Of a stretch of DNA of 64,000 nt, positions 44,995-57,117 are shown piece after piece. The notes beneath the pieces are model-generated. The model was not told the DNA's origin. It made no database searches and saw only the letters and a list, made by a program, of their open reading frames with translations. Source of the DNA: Maniola hyperantus (Eukaryota; Arthropoda; Insecta; Lepidoptera; Nymphalidae); the NCBI RefSeq assembly GCF_902806685.2, contig NC_048549.1, positions 620,001 through 684,000 on the forward strand. Reading direction: 5' to 3'. Position numbers and translations under genes: made by a program. Positions within the stretch are counted from its first letter, which is position 1. Each line of letters starts with the position of its first letter.

Positions 44995-46504
44995 TAAACA
45001 AACCGTTAAAGAATTTACTAATCATCTCTCCGTTACTTACTACCTCACAAATAAATGATGCTATCCACTCAAAAAATAGTTTCACTACTGAAATAATCTT
45101 CTCATCTGTCGACTTTTCCCCCAGCAAAATGTCCTTAGTTTTGCACAAAATAGATATGAATCTAGGTTTTTCCTTTGTATCCCCATTAGTTATGTTACTT
45201 TCCTCAGATGGCTGTTCAGTTCTTCCTTCGTTTTCTTCAAAACAGTTTTGTGAGTTTTCTGCCTTCCGTGTCTTCTTTTTATTTTTTTTATTTTTTGGTT
45301 TCCTATGTAAAGGTGTATTCAATATAAATTCTTCTGAACTATCATCTTCGCTCTCTTCTGTTTCTTCAGCCTTTTCATTAAAAGTATTTCCATCTTCATG
45401 TGTCCTCTCTTGACTTTTAAATTCATTTTCTGCGGTAGAATAAGAATTATTTTTTCTGGAGTCTTTCTTATCATTGAGGTATAAAGACAACGCCATTTTG
45501 TATGTACAGTTATCTTTACTCATAATTTCACGGATACGTTTTTCTTTTAAGTAAACTGGACATCTCTTATTAAACGCCATATGGTTTCCCTTACAATTCA
45601 CACATCTATATCTGTCAATATCACAATTTTCATGGTTTTTTGCACATTTGGGACACACCTTACTTTTCTGTGCGCAATTCCGTGTCAGATGCCCGAAAAG
45701 CCAGCAATTTCCACATTGTGAAACCGGAAAAATATACGGTTCTACTTTAAATCTTCCTCCATATCCATAGACATACGCCGGCAAAGTAGAACCCTTGAAA
45801 CAAAATCGAACAGTTTCACTAATTATCCACTTACCATCATCTGTCATCTTTTTGAGCCTTCTTACAGAGATAATCTCTGATTGACATGTAATAGTTTCTA
45901 GTAGTTCTTTTTCTTCTATTTCAATCTCAAGGTATCTAACTGTGCCATAAGAATAACTTACTTCATTTGTCAAATGACATCTATATCCTAAATTCATAAT
46001 CCTTTCACTATTGAGTAACTTATCAGCTTCCTCTCTTGTTTCAAACCTTATAAATACTTTATACGGGCTTCTGTATTTAATACTAGTTATATTCACCAAA
46101 TTTTCCTCCTTCAATAATTTAACCAAGCCTATTTGCTTAGGTAGTACTTCAGTGGACGTTAAACACACTTCATAAATATTTTCCACCGGCTCTTTGACTA
46201 TATTTCGTCTATGATTATCATTATCATATTTTCGCGAATATCGCTTCGTCTTCCTTTGCACAACAATAAACTCACCGTCATTCTCGCCATTCTGCTCATC
46301 ATTTTGGGCTCCGTCTTCACTCCAATTCCTTTTTGTAGGTCTCACACTGGCACTCGAAACTAAAGCCATCTTATAAGTCTTTTGACTTGACTCTCCACAC
46401 TCAAACTCCTGTCCACAATTCAAAGCATTGCTCTCAAACTCTTCTACACTCATAGCACTTCCATTAACCGTATTTGGCTCTGTTATAAGAGCTAAACTTT
46501 GCAT
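44987..46504 (-). CDS. LINE ORF1, gag-like RNA-binding protein with CCHC-type zinc knuckles
   Basis: This codes for 505 residues from the Met codon at 46504. The open frame extends to an ATG at 46621, but that ATG lies outside the element, beyond the target-site duplication, so I place the start inside. The protein has an acidic/basic N-terminus, a central RRM-like region, then a cysteine cluster: CGNCWLFGHLTRNC (C-x2-C-x4-H-x4-C), CPKCAKNHENC and CVNCKGNHMAFNKRC. It ends in a highly charged tail. Such ORF1 proteins coat the element RNA and carry it to the nucleus. The last codons overlap ORF2 by 8 bases. Confidence 0.85.
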   Translation of the reverse strand: MQSLALITEPNTVNGSAMSVEEFESNALNCGQEFECGESSQKTYKMALVSSASVRPTKRNWSEDGAQNDEQNGENDGEFIVVQRKTKRYSRKYDNDNHRRNIVKEPVENIYEVCLTSTEVLPKQIGLVKLLKEENLVNITSIKYRSPYKVFIRFETREEADKLLNSERIMNLGYRCHLTNEVSYSYGTVRYLEIEIEEKELLETITCQSEIISVRRLKKMTDDGKWIISETVRFCFKGSTLPAYVYGYGGRFKVEPYIFPVSQCGNCWLFGHLTRNCAQKSKVCPKCAKNHENCDIDRYRCVNCKGNHMAFNKRCPVYLKEKRIREIMSKDNCTYKMALSLYLNDKKDSRKNNSYSTAENEFKSQERTHEDGNTFNEKAEETEESEDDSSEEFILNTPLHRKPKNKKNKKKTRKAENSQNCFEENEGRTEQPSEESNITNGDTKEKPRFISILCKTKDILLGEKSTDEKIISVVKLFFEWIASFICEVVSNGEMISKFFNGLFNG

Positions 46505-46588
46505 TTTTGTCGCATTACGTAGGTAGATTGAAAAAACTTTACCAAGGCGATACGTGCGCTCACCAGACACTACCGCGCGCGACTGACG

Positions 46589-46600
46589 TAGTTTCAAGGT
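46589..46600. repeat. Target-site duplication, copy at the 5' end of the LINE
   Basis: TAGTTTCAAGGT, identical to 41143-41154. Three extra bases (ACG on the plus strand) separate it from the first CAGT of the element; such additions are common in target-primed reverse transcription. Confidence 0.75.
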
Positions 46601-47234
46601 ACAACCTGTATCATAATTCATAATGGAAAAGCCAGAATTTTTAAAATTGAGACAAGGTACGCCATCTAGATCTAAAATGAAAAATTACAACTTAACATGT
46701 ATGCTGCCTTAGTGCCCTCTATGTTAGTTTTACCCCAAGATCCCGATAGACGGTAGATGGCGCTTTAATGAAAAATAATCCTATTCAAATACAAACACAA
46801 ACTAAAATATTATCAAAATTAATATCACAACACAAATTTATTTCAGACGGAAATAGAACCTGTTCCGATATCTGACACTAATTACTTTGCCATTATTTCT
46901 GTATTGGTAGGTAGTATTTACTAATTTACTCGTAGCACTATTTACGAAAAACTGTGATGGAATTGTATAAAAAAACTAACTGAAAAGACCTCCGTGCTGA
47001 AATAATCACAACCCATCGCTAACCCTCAACGGAGCTAGAGTCTCCTCTCAGATTGAGAGTTAAGGCATGCAGGTTTCCTTCACTATGTTTTCCTACACCG
47101 AAAATTAATAATTTCACGTAATCATAGGTTTAATTATATTCCTGCTATCGTTTGTGGCTGTAGACTGTAGTTTTGACTCTTAGTTGACAGAATCGGAATC
47201 AAGTCCAAAATAAAAGAGAAATAAACGAACTTAC
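46601..47234. other. SMG1 intron DNA flanking the LINE, with a SINE fragment at 46985-47112
   Basis: The SMG1 donor is at 47234. Leftward there is AT-rich non-coding DNA. A minus-strand fragment of the tRNA-derived SINE with the GGAAACCTGCATGCC core lies at 46985-47112. No further SMG1 exon is visible. Confidence 0.5.
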
Positions 47235-50200
47235 CTCAACTCCTGTCACCCCGAGGGCCGTCACCAAGTTGGGCGTCATCCTGAACGGCACCTTCTCCGG
47301 CACACGCAAGGTTTTCCCCTTCTCGAAGCACACGTTATAGTCTATATGCACTACCTCACCAGACGTCAAGTCCACCAACACATTGTCCAAGTGCCTGTCC
47401 CCCAAACCGATAATATAACCTATGGTACTCATCACGGCCACAGAGTAACTGTAGCGACGCGTCATTTGCCACCACTGCTCGGGGTTCACACTACTGCACC
47501 ACAGCTCCCGAGCCAACAAATCATTGGGAGTCTCCAACGATAACTCTTGTAAGACCTGCTTCAAGATCGACACAGGCCATTCCTTCCTATTCTCCGTAGA
47601 CACTCCGGCTTTTTTCAATAACGGGTTGAGCTTGTTGTAAAAAAGTTCTGAAGGTCGGAGGACGTTTACAGGCTTATTTATTTTCGCCGACTGCATGGCT
47701 GCTTCGCGATTTTGCCAGCGCTTGTACAATGCAAATAGAGGCGTCACATTGTCCACCCAACTAATCAGACCCGAGCGAGGTCCGAGAGGGATAACAGAGT
47801 AATGACGAGCTCTGTATGTCTGGTTGTTGTTGTTCTCAGAGTCGCGCGCTAACATCGTGTTAGTTATTGATAGCAGCTGCATTATTCTCTCATCCAAATG
47901 CAAATCTTCGAGACCCTTAAACAGGTAAGTGTAAGATTTGCCATCGGATCCATAAAACACTAACTTTTTAGGTCTCGTCTTGGTCGGTAAAATAGCCACG
48001 TTGTTCTCTATAGACTTTATCGTAATCCTAACGGTACGTTGGTTTGTATGAAGACCGGGCATGGTTATTACCGTATTTTTCATATCGGCTAACACGGGGC
48101 TTATATCGTACATTTTTAAAATATAAGATGTTCTTTTATTAACCTTTTGTTGGAGCTTAATTTGCAACTGTTTCAACGGTGCCCAAGATTCTTGCGGTTT
48201 TTCGGGATTAGCTGGATTTTTCAACTTGTCGATTACATCAACAATGATAGCTTGAAATTTGGTCTGGAACGCTGTCTCGTGTGGGGTTTCGGGCGGAGCA
48301 GAGGTTATCTGATTGAGCTGCTCCAAAACAAACACGATGGGCTCGAATATAATGCGATGTTTTTCCTTAATAAGTTTCTCTTTCTCTTCGGGCGTCAAAT
48401 TTGTGTTGTTCTTCACCTTAATGATTTCAGCCTCCAGCTGAGTGAGACGCTTGCTGAATTCCGAATGATGTTGTACAAGTGTGCCTAGACACAACTCATC
48501 CCATAGTAAGTTTATTCTCTGTAGCTCCTTTACCAACAATTTGACTTGTAAAATCGTTTTCGGGGCTTGTTTAGCCAATGTTTCCACCATGTCGAGGAAG
48601 CAAGAATTTAGCTCATTATTTACAACTTTGTCGCTAGCCGAATCCTCCATGTCTAGATCATCATCACTGTCGGCGTCGTCATTAGACAAAAACGATCTCG
48701 GTACATGTAAATCCGTTATACTGTTCTGTTCATTTTCTACGGCGCCTACCACTGCGGGGAAAGTGATAAGATGCGGCGTATCCTCGGCCAATCTGCACAG
48801 TAAGTCTGAAACGCATTTTCTCACATATGTTTCTGGATGATTAAGTCGCGAAAATAACTGTGGAATGATAACTTTCCATGGCTGAGTAGGCGTATTGGCC
48901 AAACCGGATTCAAGGACGGTTTGTAATTCCATAGCATGCTTAACGATTAGCCGAAGCAGTCTCAGGGTAGCGTTGACAACAGCATTTTCGCCGCTATGAT
49001 TGATAAAATCAGAAGCACATATCAATTGCAAGAACTTGAAGTACGCATCGGCCGATAGCTCGAAATATGAGAATACTCTTTTTTGGGCTTGTCGCCAGAT
49101 ATCAACCAGCAAAGCGAGATGTTCGGGGTAAGCGTTGTTTAACGAAGGGACCGTACGTAAATGACTCTCGATCATTTCAGATGTATTAATTTCGTTCCAG
49201 TCGATATCTTCTTCATCACATGTCGCTTTGGTTTTTGATAGTATTTCACACACTGCTTCGAAATCCTGCGGCGAACACCCGATCATAACACTTTCGATCT
49301 GAAGCTTATCGTTGTCTGTGAGTTGCTCCCGAGTTTTAGAACTGAACTCGACCATTTTGCGGCCCCATCTGAAACACCAAGCGGCGAAATTCGCCCAAGC
49401 CTTAGCTAGGCCGGGGCATTGATTTACTCCAAACTGCAACAATTTTCCAACAGCCGAGTCAGTTAGCGGAATAACGTTTTCAGAAATGTTATTATCCACC
49501 AGACCAATTTCTGGAAGAGCTGCAATTAATTTCATCAGGGGTGAGTCAGTGTCTAAAATATTTTCATTTTCGTTTTGCACCCATTTGGACAGAGTCAATA
49601 ACATTCTCGTTCCTTTTTCACGTAGCTCATAGCTCTGCTCTCCCATTGCTAGTCTTTGAGAAAACCCAAGAGATATACTTGCACATAGGTTAATAGCCTC
49701 CACTTTCGAATCTTCCCTGGCATAGGTAACTTTACACAGTTCTGCTAATGCACTGGCATTATTTAGCGTCCATATATCAAGATCATATGTATTGTTAGAC
49801 AAGAGCAGGACATTGCTGACTTCTTCCAAACTGTTAACATTTATACACAACTGGAATGCTGGATTATTTTTAAAATGCCTAAGAAGCTCTCTCTTGGCCA
49901 TCAGCAAGTTGGCATTCTTTCTTGCACTTCTGATGACGTCCAGTCGTAGACATTCGTTATAAAACACGTTTTCTTCTGTCATATTGAGTTTCGTAAAATA
50001 TTGGTGCCACCATAAAACACGTGTCAAATTTTTCATTTCTGTCCCGTAAACATTTTCTTTCAGTGCTGATGGTTTGAACGGGTTAGTAATTGCTTTCCCA
50101 TTTTTCACGATATTTAACAAGCCCTGATTGGCTAACTGCATTACAGCAACATCTTTGAGAAAGTGTGTAGCATTTGTTCTAGCGAGCTCTTCTGCACTTT

Positions 50201-53200
50201 TATTTAACAAATATTCGCAGTCGTTCAGTAAAACCATATATTTCTCATCACAATCTTTGTTGTACAAATTCATCGCTGAGCATATCAATGTTGATTCTAT
50301 CTTGTCAAACAGACTCTGGTATGAAGAGATATTTTTTGAAATTTCGGTAGCATTAGGATTAAGAATATTCCAATCGCTTAAATCAGGAATATCATTATTT
50401 TCATCAAATTGTTTTAGATCCATTAATGATTCCCAGTTGGAGTTATATCCAGTTCCCTCCATCATTTCTTTCCACTCTTCCATATCTTCCCAACTTTGAA
50501 TATTCTTGTAACTTTCAAATATTTGTTCGTTTACAAATTTAAGCCCTTTATTGTCTAGAAGAGGCATTTTTGTTTCATCATTATCATCACTTAACTTTTC
50601 ATTGCATAACATTTTGTAATAATCAGTGGCCAATTCAAAGCGTGCATTCGCTTGTTCGGCTGCCCCTTTTAACCATGGGAATTTAAGGTCGAATTTTTGT
50701 TTTGTCCACACATAAAGGCCATGCAGAACTTCTGGCTCCTTAATCTTTATTAGAGCTCGAGATACACTCATTGTTATAGCCTCTATGTCAATATTAGAAC
50801 TTGAATTAGCAGCATTTTGCAATATAAATGACGCGTGGTAAATCGCTGCGCCATAATTTCCTCCGTACACACTAACAGCGAGTGCTGCCGGACGCACTCT
50901 ATTGAGCCATTCTCGACATGTGGGCCAGTTGGTGTGGAAAAATGTCTTAACAGGTTTTGCAACTGCCGGAAGAACAGTGGCCGTACCTTCTGCAGCATTA
51001 TAAGTGTACTTCTCCAAGAACATCATAAATTCGATAAGCCAGCGCGATCTAACTTGTTCTGCTGTTAAAACCTCTAATAGTTTTTTATGTTCTTCAGCCA
51101 CATACTTTGTTTCACTAGAAGATATTTCTCTTGCAACACCCTTCAAGGTTCCTTCTATCTTAGTAAAGGTTTCTTGAGGCTTACCGAGTACAGTTCGTAG
51201 TTTCAAGGATATACACGTGTGCGCTAATTCCGAGAGCGCCCAATTTACACAAATTGATGAGAAATTTGATACACACTGTCTGAAGAAATTTAAATTATTT
51301 TCATCTGCATCATAGCTCTGTATAGGCCAAGAAGATATGAATATGTCCAGCAGGAAGTCTTTTTCGTCAAGATTAACTTGCGTGAGACAGTTAATGATTG
51401 CCTTGAAGTGATGACTGGGAAGCATAGAGAAAGATCCTTTCATCAGGTATTCTTTGAAGGAATTTATCTTGGTGTCACAATTGATAACCATGTGAGTAAA
51501 TTTGCGGCTGGTGAATATCTTTACAGTTTGCTTGTCCAATTCTTGCTGAACTATGTCCCATGGAAGTTCAAACAGAACTTCTTTGCACAATCTGGCCACC
51601 GCTCTGTTTTGATTGTCAATGTGCAATATACATACAACTGCTATAGTTTTGAGAAGAAGCATGTTCCAAACTATATTCTTGTTCTTCAGTAAGAAATGGA
51701 AATTCTTTATCACAAGCAAGACTATATTACTGTCAAAACTGTGTGCTAGTGCCAACATATTTGTTAGTAGAACCAAAAAACTTTTGGACATATTGACTAT
51801 AGGCAAATATTTGTCCAGTTGACAGAATATATCAGATAACCAACTTAAAACAAGGGTTAAGCTTTCGTTAGGCATTCGGTCATCGAGTACAATGCTAAGT
51901 ATGTTCAGTATGACTGCAAGGTGACCAGATGTAGGGCTGGAACTGGATACCTCTCCTAAAGTAAGGTTAGACAATCCAAAAAGGTCATTAGTTCGCTGTT
52001 GAGAGTTTGTCACAAGATCACTGGAGGCTATAAAGTGATTATTCTTCTTACAGTGGGAATACAGCAAGTACAGTATGGCATACTGCAAGGCAGGTCTTTC
52101 TTTCATCAAAATCTCATCATGTGGACACATCTTTATTGCCAGTAGTTCTAAGATACTTGGCTGTAAAGCCCACATCCCAATAATAGAATTACTAGCATTA
52201 GCCAACTCAGATAAACATTGAAGGTAAAAGATAATGTTCCTCTCTGCATCATTTTTACTCACTTCTTCAATGTACTCAACTTGTATGATTTGTACATGTG
52301 GCAATATTATTGAGTAGGCATTTTGCATATCCGTAAGAACATATCTGTATGCCTCTTGTAAGAGGGGTATGTTCTTCAAATTGAGTAGATTACTGTAAAT
52401 AGACATAACACTGGTTAGCACCTGAATGCTTTCCGAGAAGCGTAAGGGGCGCAACGAGGACTGAGGCCCAATAATCTGTGTTATGAACTCCAATGTTAAG
52501 TTTGATGCAATTTCCTTTATTGCTGTTGATATAAGGCTTATAATGCTCAGGCAAAGTGCCTCATCTGCTCGCATGTAAGTATTCATTTCCATAGACATCA
52601 AAGCGAACAGGGAGGAAAGGCAGGCAGTTGATTTCATTTGTAAGTACTTTATAAGCAACATTATGCATTCGTTACCTGCAAGAATAAGTTCTGAATCTGC
52701 ATCTTCTTTTAGAGCATCCGTCATAACCTGTAGAACTTTTGAAAGGGAGTCCGTTAAGAAGGTCCATGAAACTACTTGAGACACATTCGGGTTCAGAAGG
52801 GTCCCTAAACTCTTAACAACAGTGTTGAAAACGTTTAAAAACGATGCAATTTTCTGCATGCAATCTTCATGGGAGTTTGCATCTCCATCCTTGTCACTTT
52901 TATTGGTATCCAAGTCATGACAGTAAGCCACCATGTCTTCTACAAATTGATTGAGTAAATTGACCGAAAAGCCAACATCCGCCTGCCAGTGGCGGCTCAG
53001 TTTGAACAATGATTGTAGAGCAAACTCCTTGATCTTATTAGGTTGGGCATTATCAACGTGCCAACCTACCAATATGTCTACGGTGTCAACAAAATGATTA
53101 GCAAAGTGTTCAGGATAGGAGTTGGACATTAATATCATAGCATTAATCGCTGCCATGAACACATCGGCCGAGTCTGTAGCTTCAATAATAGCTTGGAGCT

Positions 53201-53981
53201 TCTCTAATGTTATTTCCGGAAACTCTCCTAAGCAAGGTGTCAGATGGTCGATCTGAAAGGTTTCCGTGAAGGAGAGTATGAGCAAGTGCTTTATTGAAGT
53301 GTTGTGCACAGAGTATGTTGCTAAAACCCAATCCAGATGTTTCCTATAGTCAGGGCCCATGACATACCCGATCCTACCCAACACTATGGCTGCATTCTCC
53401 TTAGTTTCCGGACTGGGGGCATCGTACAGCACATCTAACAGCGATTCCACCAGGATATCATAAGATCTTCGAATATAGCGCGCGTTTTCTGGCAGCATGA
53501 CAGCATCCTGCAACTTGCTGCAAATAACTAAGGATTTTTCGACATCAGTCTCAGCGCAGAGACGACGCAACAGCTTAGATATACGAGGGTCCTCGGGCAG
53601 GTTGACTGCCAAGTCAGACCTATCATAGAATTTATTGTTTCCTTGCGACCAGCTATCGTTGTTAGTCGATCCTAGCGGTTCGTGATACTTGTAAGAGTTT
53701 TCGTCGCGCTCAAACGTTGGTCGAGGCGGGAAACAACCACGGCCCCGAGGGCCACCCCGACCGCCGCCTCGCGAGTGGCGGAACTCCGTGACGCGGCCGC
53801 GAGGCCGGAAGCGCGGGTCTCGAGGCCCTCCGAACGACGAAGAGCCATCGTACGAACCAACATAACCTCTGACCTTATCGTCCGTTGTGTTTTCATGACC
53901 GAAATCGTCCCGATCAGAGTTGTCGATATTCTCCGGTAATCTCGAACTTTTCACTTTACTATTTGCTGTGGTGGATAGCAT
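47235..53981 (-). CDS. Smg1: Serine/threonine-protein kinase SMG1, large 5' exon (C-terminus not found)
   Basis: SMG1 is the PI3K-like kinase that phosphorylates UPF1 in nonsense-mediated mRNA decay. A single exon of 2,249 codons runs from ATG 53981 to a donor at 47234 (GAG then GTAAGT). The ATG is the right start because TAA lies in frame 12 bases upstream. Residues about 40-90 are Arg/Gly-rich; a long helical-repeat region follows. Kinase signatures lie at the end: a glycine-rich RSGLISWV segment, the catalytic loop GLGDRHLDN (Asp about 2195) and HIDYN (Asp about 2214). The closing stretch through FRMTPN and ALGVTGVE matches the SMG1 subfamily, not ATM, ATR or mTOR. The last part of the kinase domain and the FATC domain, nearly 1,000 residues or more in other animals, should follow in exons further left. 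They were not found. An uninterrupted 6.7-kb coding exon is unusual, but the canonical donor argues against a processed copy. Confidence 0.93.
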
Positions 53982-55587
53982 CACTAAAGTTTAAATGCGG
54001 AAGATATATTATAAAACACATTTCCGTAAGTTAAAAGGAAAATATAGCCAAATTTTGGACACACAACACAAACGCAAACGCTTTTCCAACAGAAAATGAC
54101 ACATGACACTTGTCACTTGTCAGTTGTCAGCACCGTTATTTTGTTTTCTTAAACTGGTTTTATGGCTCTGGGTCAGCACCTGTGCTATGCTTCGAATCAC
54201 AGATACCTATACCCATAGATTATCTACTATATCGAATGAGTTATTGAAGAGTATATAATTACGTGTGTCATAGACATATTGTGTCCGCTATAGCTTAACT
54301 AACTGAAAACCGATGCCGTGCCTATAGCATATTCAATGTACTCTGTGCCTATAGCGTACCATAGCGTTATTGTCGTAGCTAGCAACGGTTTTCAGCTAAC
54401 ATCTATGACGAACCACCTGACAACGCAACGCTGCCAACTGGCAACTGACAATGCATTGTTTGGTTTTTGGTTACTAGAAACGCAATAATTATGCCTTCTC
54501 TTTCTTTATTTCACTGAAAGCTGAGAAGGAGCGGTTATTGGCTACCGGCTTAGTAACTAAGAACTTGGTAAACCAAAGCCGACCTTATCTCTATTACGCT
54601 AAGGCTTAACTGCACAAGTACTTGTCCATTACACTGTGATCTATCAATCTTATTACAGTTAGCCTTAGAGTAATAGAGATAAGGTCCTCTTTGGTTTATC
54701 AATCTTCGTGAAATGTTTTTGGTTAACTGGACTGTGGCAAACTATTCGTGCTGGCGTCCACTATAGTTTGACCTATGTCAATGATCAAATTAAACTTTGC
54801 TGCTATGAACTTAAGGTTGTGATTACTTCACGATATTCATGAAAGTCAAACTGGTTTTATTTTAGTGAATATGCGCGCGCTAGCTATACAGACGGTATTG
54901 ATACGGCAGCTAGCTTAGTTACTACTACGGAAACCGCTGCGCGTTGCGCATATTAAATTAGTTAACACAACTCTGATACCGATATTCGGCAACGGTTATC
55001 AATATCGGTATAGAAACTAAATAACTGTTGATTAACCGTTGACATAAATAGCCAATAACGCCCATCTTTAGTGTGTCATGACCAAAGAAATTGTAATGAC
55101 TTAAAATACCTTCCATTTTGGTTTTTACCCACTGGTATGGTACACCAGACACTTGCGGCAAACACCATTTGGAATACTAGCTAGTTGTTTGCTGTAAGGC
55201 TCAAAAGGGTCTTAATCAAAAAAATTAATGTTTGTTAATGAATCATAATTATTTTAATACAGTGCATTGTGACTACATACTCTTTGGTGGAGACTCAAAA
55301 GAGCTTGACGAAAAGTTGACGAACCCAGAGCCGTAAGGAGTTAAGGACTAAGAGTAAGGACAGTTAAAACCCCTGGTCGGTGGTTAAAACTAAAACATAA
55401 AAAAGTGTGATTATCATAATCACATCATAATTCATAACCTCAAACTCAAAGAAAGAAAGTCATTAAAGATTTGTAAAATAAAATAATACCTATTGTCCAA
55501 TATTTCATTAAGTTAATAAACATACCTATTTTTCATGCAATATTAGTGTAGAAATTATTTGTCGATGCTAAATATCCATACATAAAT
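53982..55587. other. Divergent SMG1/RRP7A intergenic region
   Basis: SMG1 starts at 53981 leftward and RRP7A at 55588 rightward. The stretch includes a repeated TGTCA-rich segment just upstream of SMG1 (54105-54135), a possible TIR element at 54263-54412, the fold-back at 54569-54703 and a small hairpin near 54975-55010 (CCGATATTCGG-like arms). Promoters for both genes are probably close to their starts, but no TATA box is clear. Confidence 0.4.
54569..54703. mobile_element. Fold-back MITE family M3
   Basis: Arms of about 42 bases: AAACCAAAG...CCTTATCTCTATTAC at 54569-54611 and the near-perfect complement at 54656-54703, with a loop of about 45 bases. It lies between the SMG1 and RRP7A starts. 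Confidence 0.75.
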
Positions 55588-56451
55588 ATGAAATCCACCA
55601 AACGAACACATGACTTCAAAGGTAAACAATAATATGTAACCTAATTTGTTTTTCGTGTAAGTTGTGAATGGGTTAGTAATTATTTTTATTTCATTTCAGC
55701 CTTGGAATTAAAAATTAACGAACAGTCGACTTCCCCACATATAATCTATTTTAAAGAACATTTTGTCAGAGAACATACAAATGATAAACCTTCTGGAAGA
55801 ACTCTATTTATAATCAATGTGCCTCCGTATGCTGACGAAAATGGCCTTAAAAATGCATTTTCTGAAGCCGGGAAAGTCAATTCCGTAATTTTTTCTGTAA
55901 AACCCAGTTCAAATACTCAGTCAAATAGATTTATCATAGAAAAATGTAAGCCATCTTTTAAAGTATGTTATTTGGTTTTTAAAAAAGTTTCTGAACTAAA
56001 CAAAGCTCTCGAATTAAAAAAGTTACGACCAATGAATTCAAATGGTCATGAAATTAATGTGGGAATGAAAAAATGGATACAGGAATACAACAATTCAGTT
56101 GAAACACCCAAAATTTTAAAAGAGAGAATAGAAGCTTTCATGAAAGAGCATGATAAGAAAGTTGATTCAGAACAAAAACAAGAGAAAGAACTGGAAAAAG
56201 AGGATGATGAAGGATGGATAACAGTGACAAAGAGGGGGAAAGTGCAAAGCTTTGCTCGTACTGAAAAAGTTGAAAATAAAATCATGGCTAAAGAAGAATC
56301 AAATAAGAAAAGAAAGGAATTGAAAAACTTTTACACCTTCCAAATCCGGGAGTCTAAGATGAAGCACATAGTTGCACTCCGACAAAAGTTTGAAGAAGAC
56401 AAAAAGAAGATTGTGCAAATAAAACAAAGCCGTAGATTTAAACCATTTTAA
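55588..56451 (+). CDS. RRP7A: Ribosomal RNA-processing protein 7 homologue (RRP7A)
   Basis: RRP7 is a nucleolar protein needed for 18S rRNA processing and small-subunit assembly. Two exons, 55588-55621 and 55700-56451, separated by a 78-base intron, encode 261 residues against about 280 in human. Exon 1 gives only the first 11 codons plus one base; without it the frame has no nearby ATG. An RRM-like fold begins near residue 44 with the strand LFIINVP and continues with an acidic turn and GKVNSVIF. A charged, Lys/Glu-rich linker follows. The C-terminal helix has the family pattern (LRQKFEEDKKK) and ends in RRFKPF, the RRP7 terminal signature. AATAAA occurs at 56463 and 56559. The gene is divergent from SMG1, with about 1.6 kb between starts, and convergent with INTS15. 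Confidence 0.9.
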
Positions 56452-57117
56452 TTATTTATAGGAATAAATATTTTAACATTATGTCCGTGTCATGACGTAT
56501 CATATATTCATTAACTTTACTATTTCCTTCTTACAGATTTTTAGATTAAATTGAACTAAATAAAATGTTATATAATATTTACAGTCCTAAAGAAAATCTA
56601 AGGGCCAATAGCCATACAGATTACAATACATTTAAATCAAATTTTACATACATTAAAATCTTGATTTAAATTTTCAACAGCATAATGGTTCCTAGTATTT
56701 ATTAGTTCATATTCAAATACATTTTTACAAGGTGCTTTCAAATGATCAAGTTAATCAGGTTTGGAATACCTGGTATTCATAATATCTAAAAAAAAACAAT
56801 TTGATTTGCCCGTTAACTTTTAACTACAATCATTTATATTATAACTACAGCTAAAACATAATTTTATGTACATCATATAAACACTACGTAACTCAAACGC
56901 AGATCGATTAAAATAGTGCACATCTAAAGATAATCTATACATACTACAAAATATTCCTTGCCAAAGTCTAAGCTACTCATTCTAGTTCAATTCAATAATA
57001 ATAGTTGAGGAACTAATCTCTTTCAATTCCTCACATTTTAATGAAAACACATTTTGTAAAATTGTAGTGTCTTGATCTATGTCAATCCCTGTAATCATTT
57101 TCAGTAAAAAAACACAA
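56452..57117. other. Convergent RRP7A/INTS15 3' region
   Basis: AT-rich DNA holds the RRP7A poly(A) signals (56463, 56559). No gene or recognised repeat is visible up to the repeat that starts near 57118. Confidence 0.4.

Larger units (their letters stand above)
41154..46585 (-). mobile_element. Full-length I-group non-LTR retrotransposon (LINE), both ORFs open
   Basis: A 5.43-kb element on the minus strand carries ORF1 (gag-like), ORF2 (endonuclease, reverse transcriptase, RNase H), a 3'UTR of about 100 bases with AATAAA, and a 17-base A tail (T run at 41154-41170). The 12-base word TAGTTTCAAGGT lies at both sides (41143-41154 and 46589-46600), as expected of a target-site duplication. Between the right copy and the element are three extra bases, and the element then begins with CAGTCGCGCGCG on its own strand. 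A CAGT start is typical of I/jockey elements with an internal promoter. RNase H at the ORF2 C-terminus points to the I group. The A tail differs from the TAA repeats of the fly I factor. Intact ORFs and a clean duplication suggest a recent insertion. Confidence 0.9.

Noticed and set aside
47346..52000. Plus-strand ORFs of 65-123 codons
   Set aside because: All are antisense shadows of the SMG1 exon.
53682..53939. Plus- and minus-strand ORFs near the SMG1 start
   Set aside because: Shadows of the GC-rich Arg/Gly coding region of SMG1.
53982..53984. GTG as the SMG1 start
   Set aside because: ATG at 53981 follows at once and is the normal eukaryotic start; a stop lies in frame 12 bases before it.
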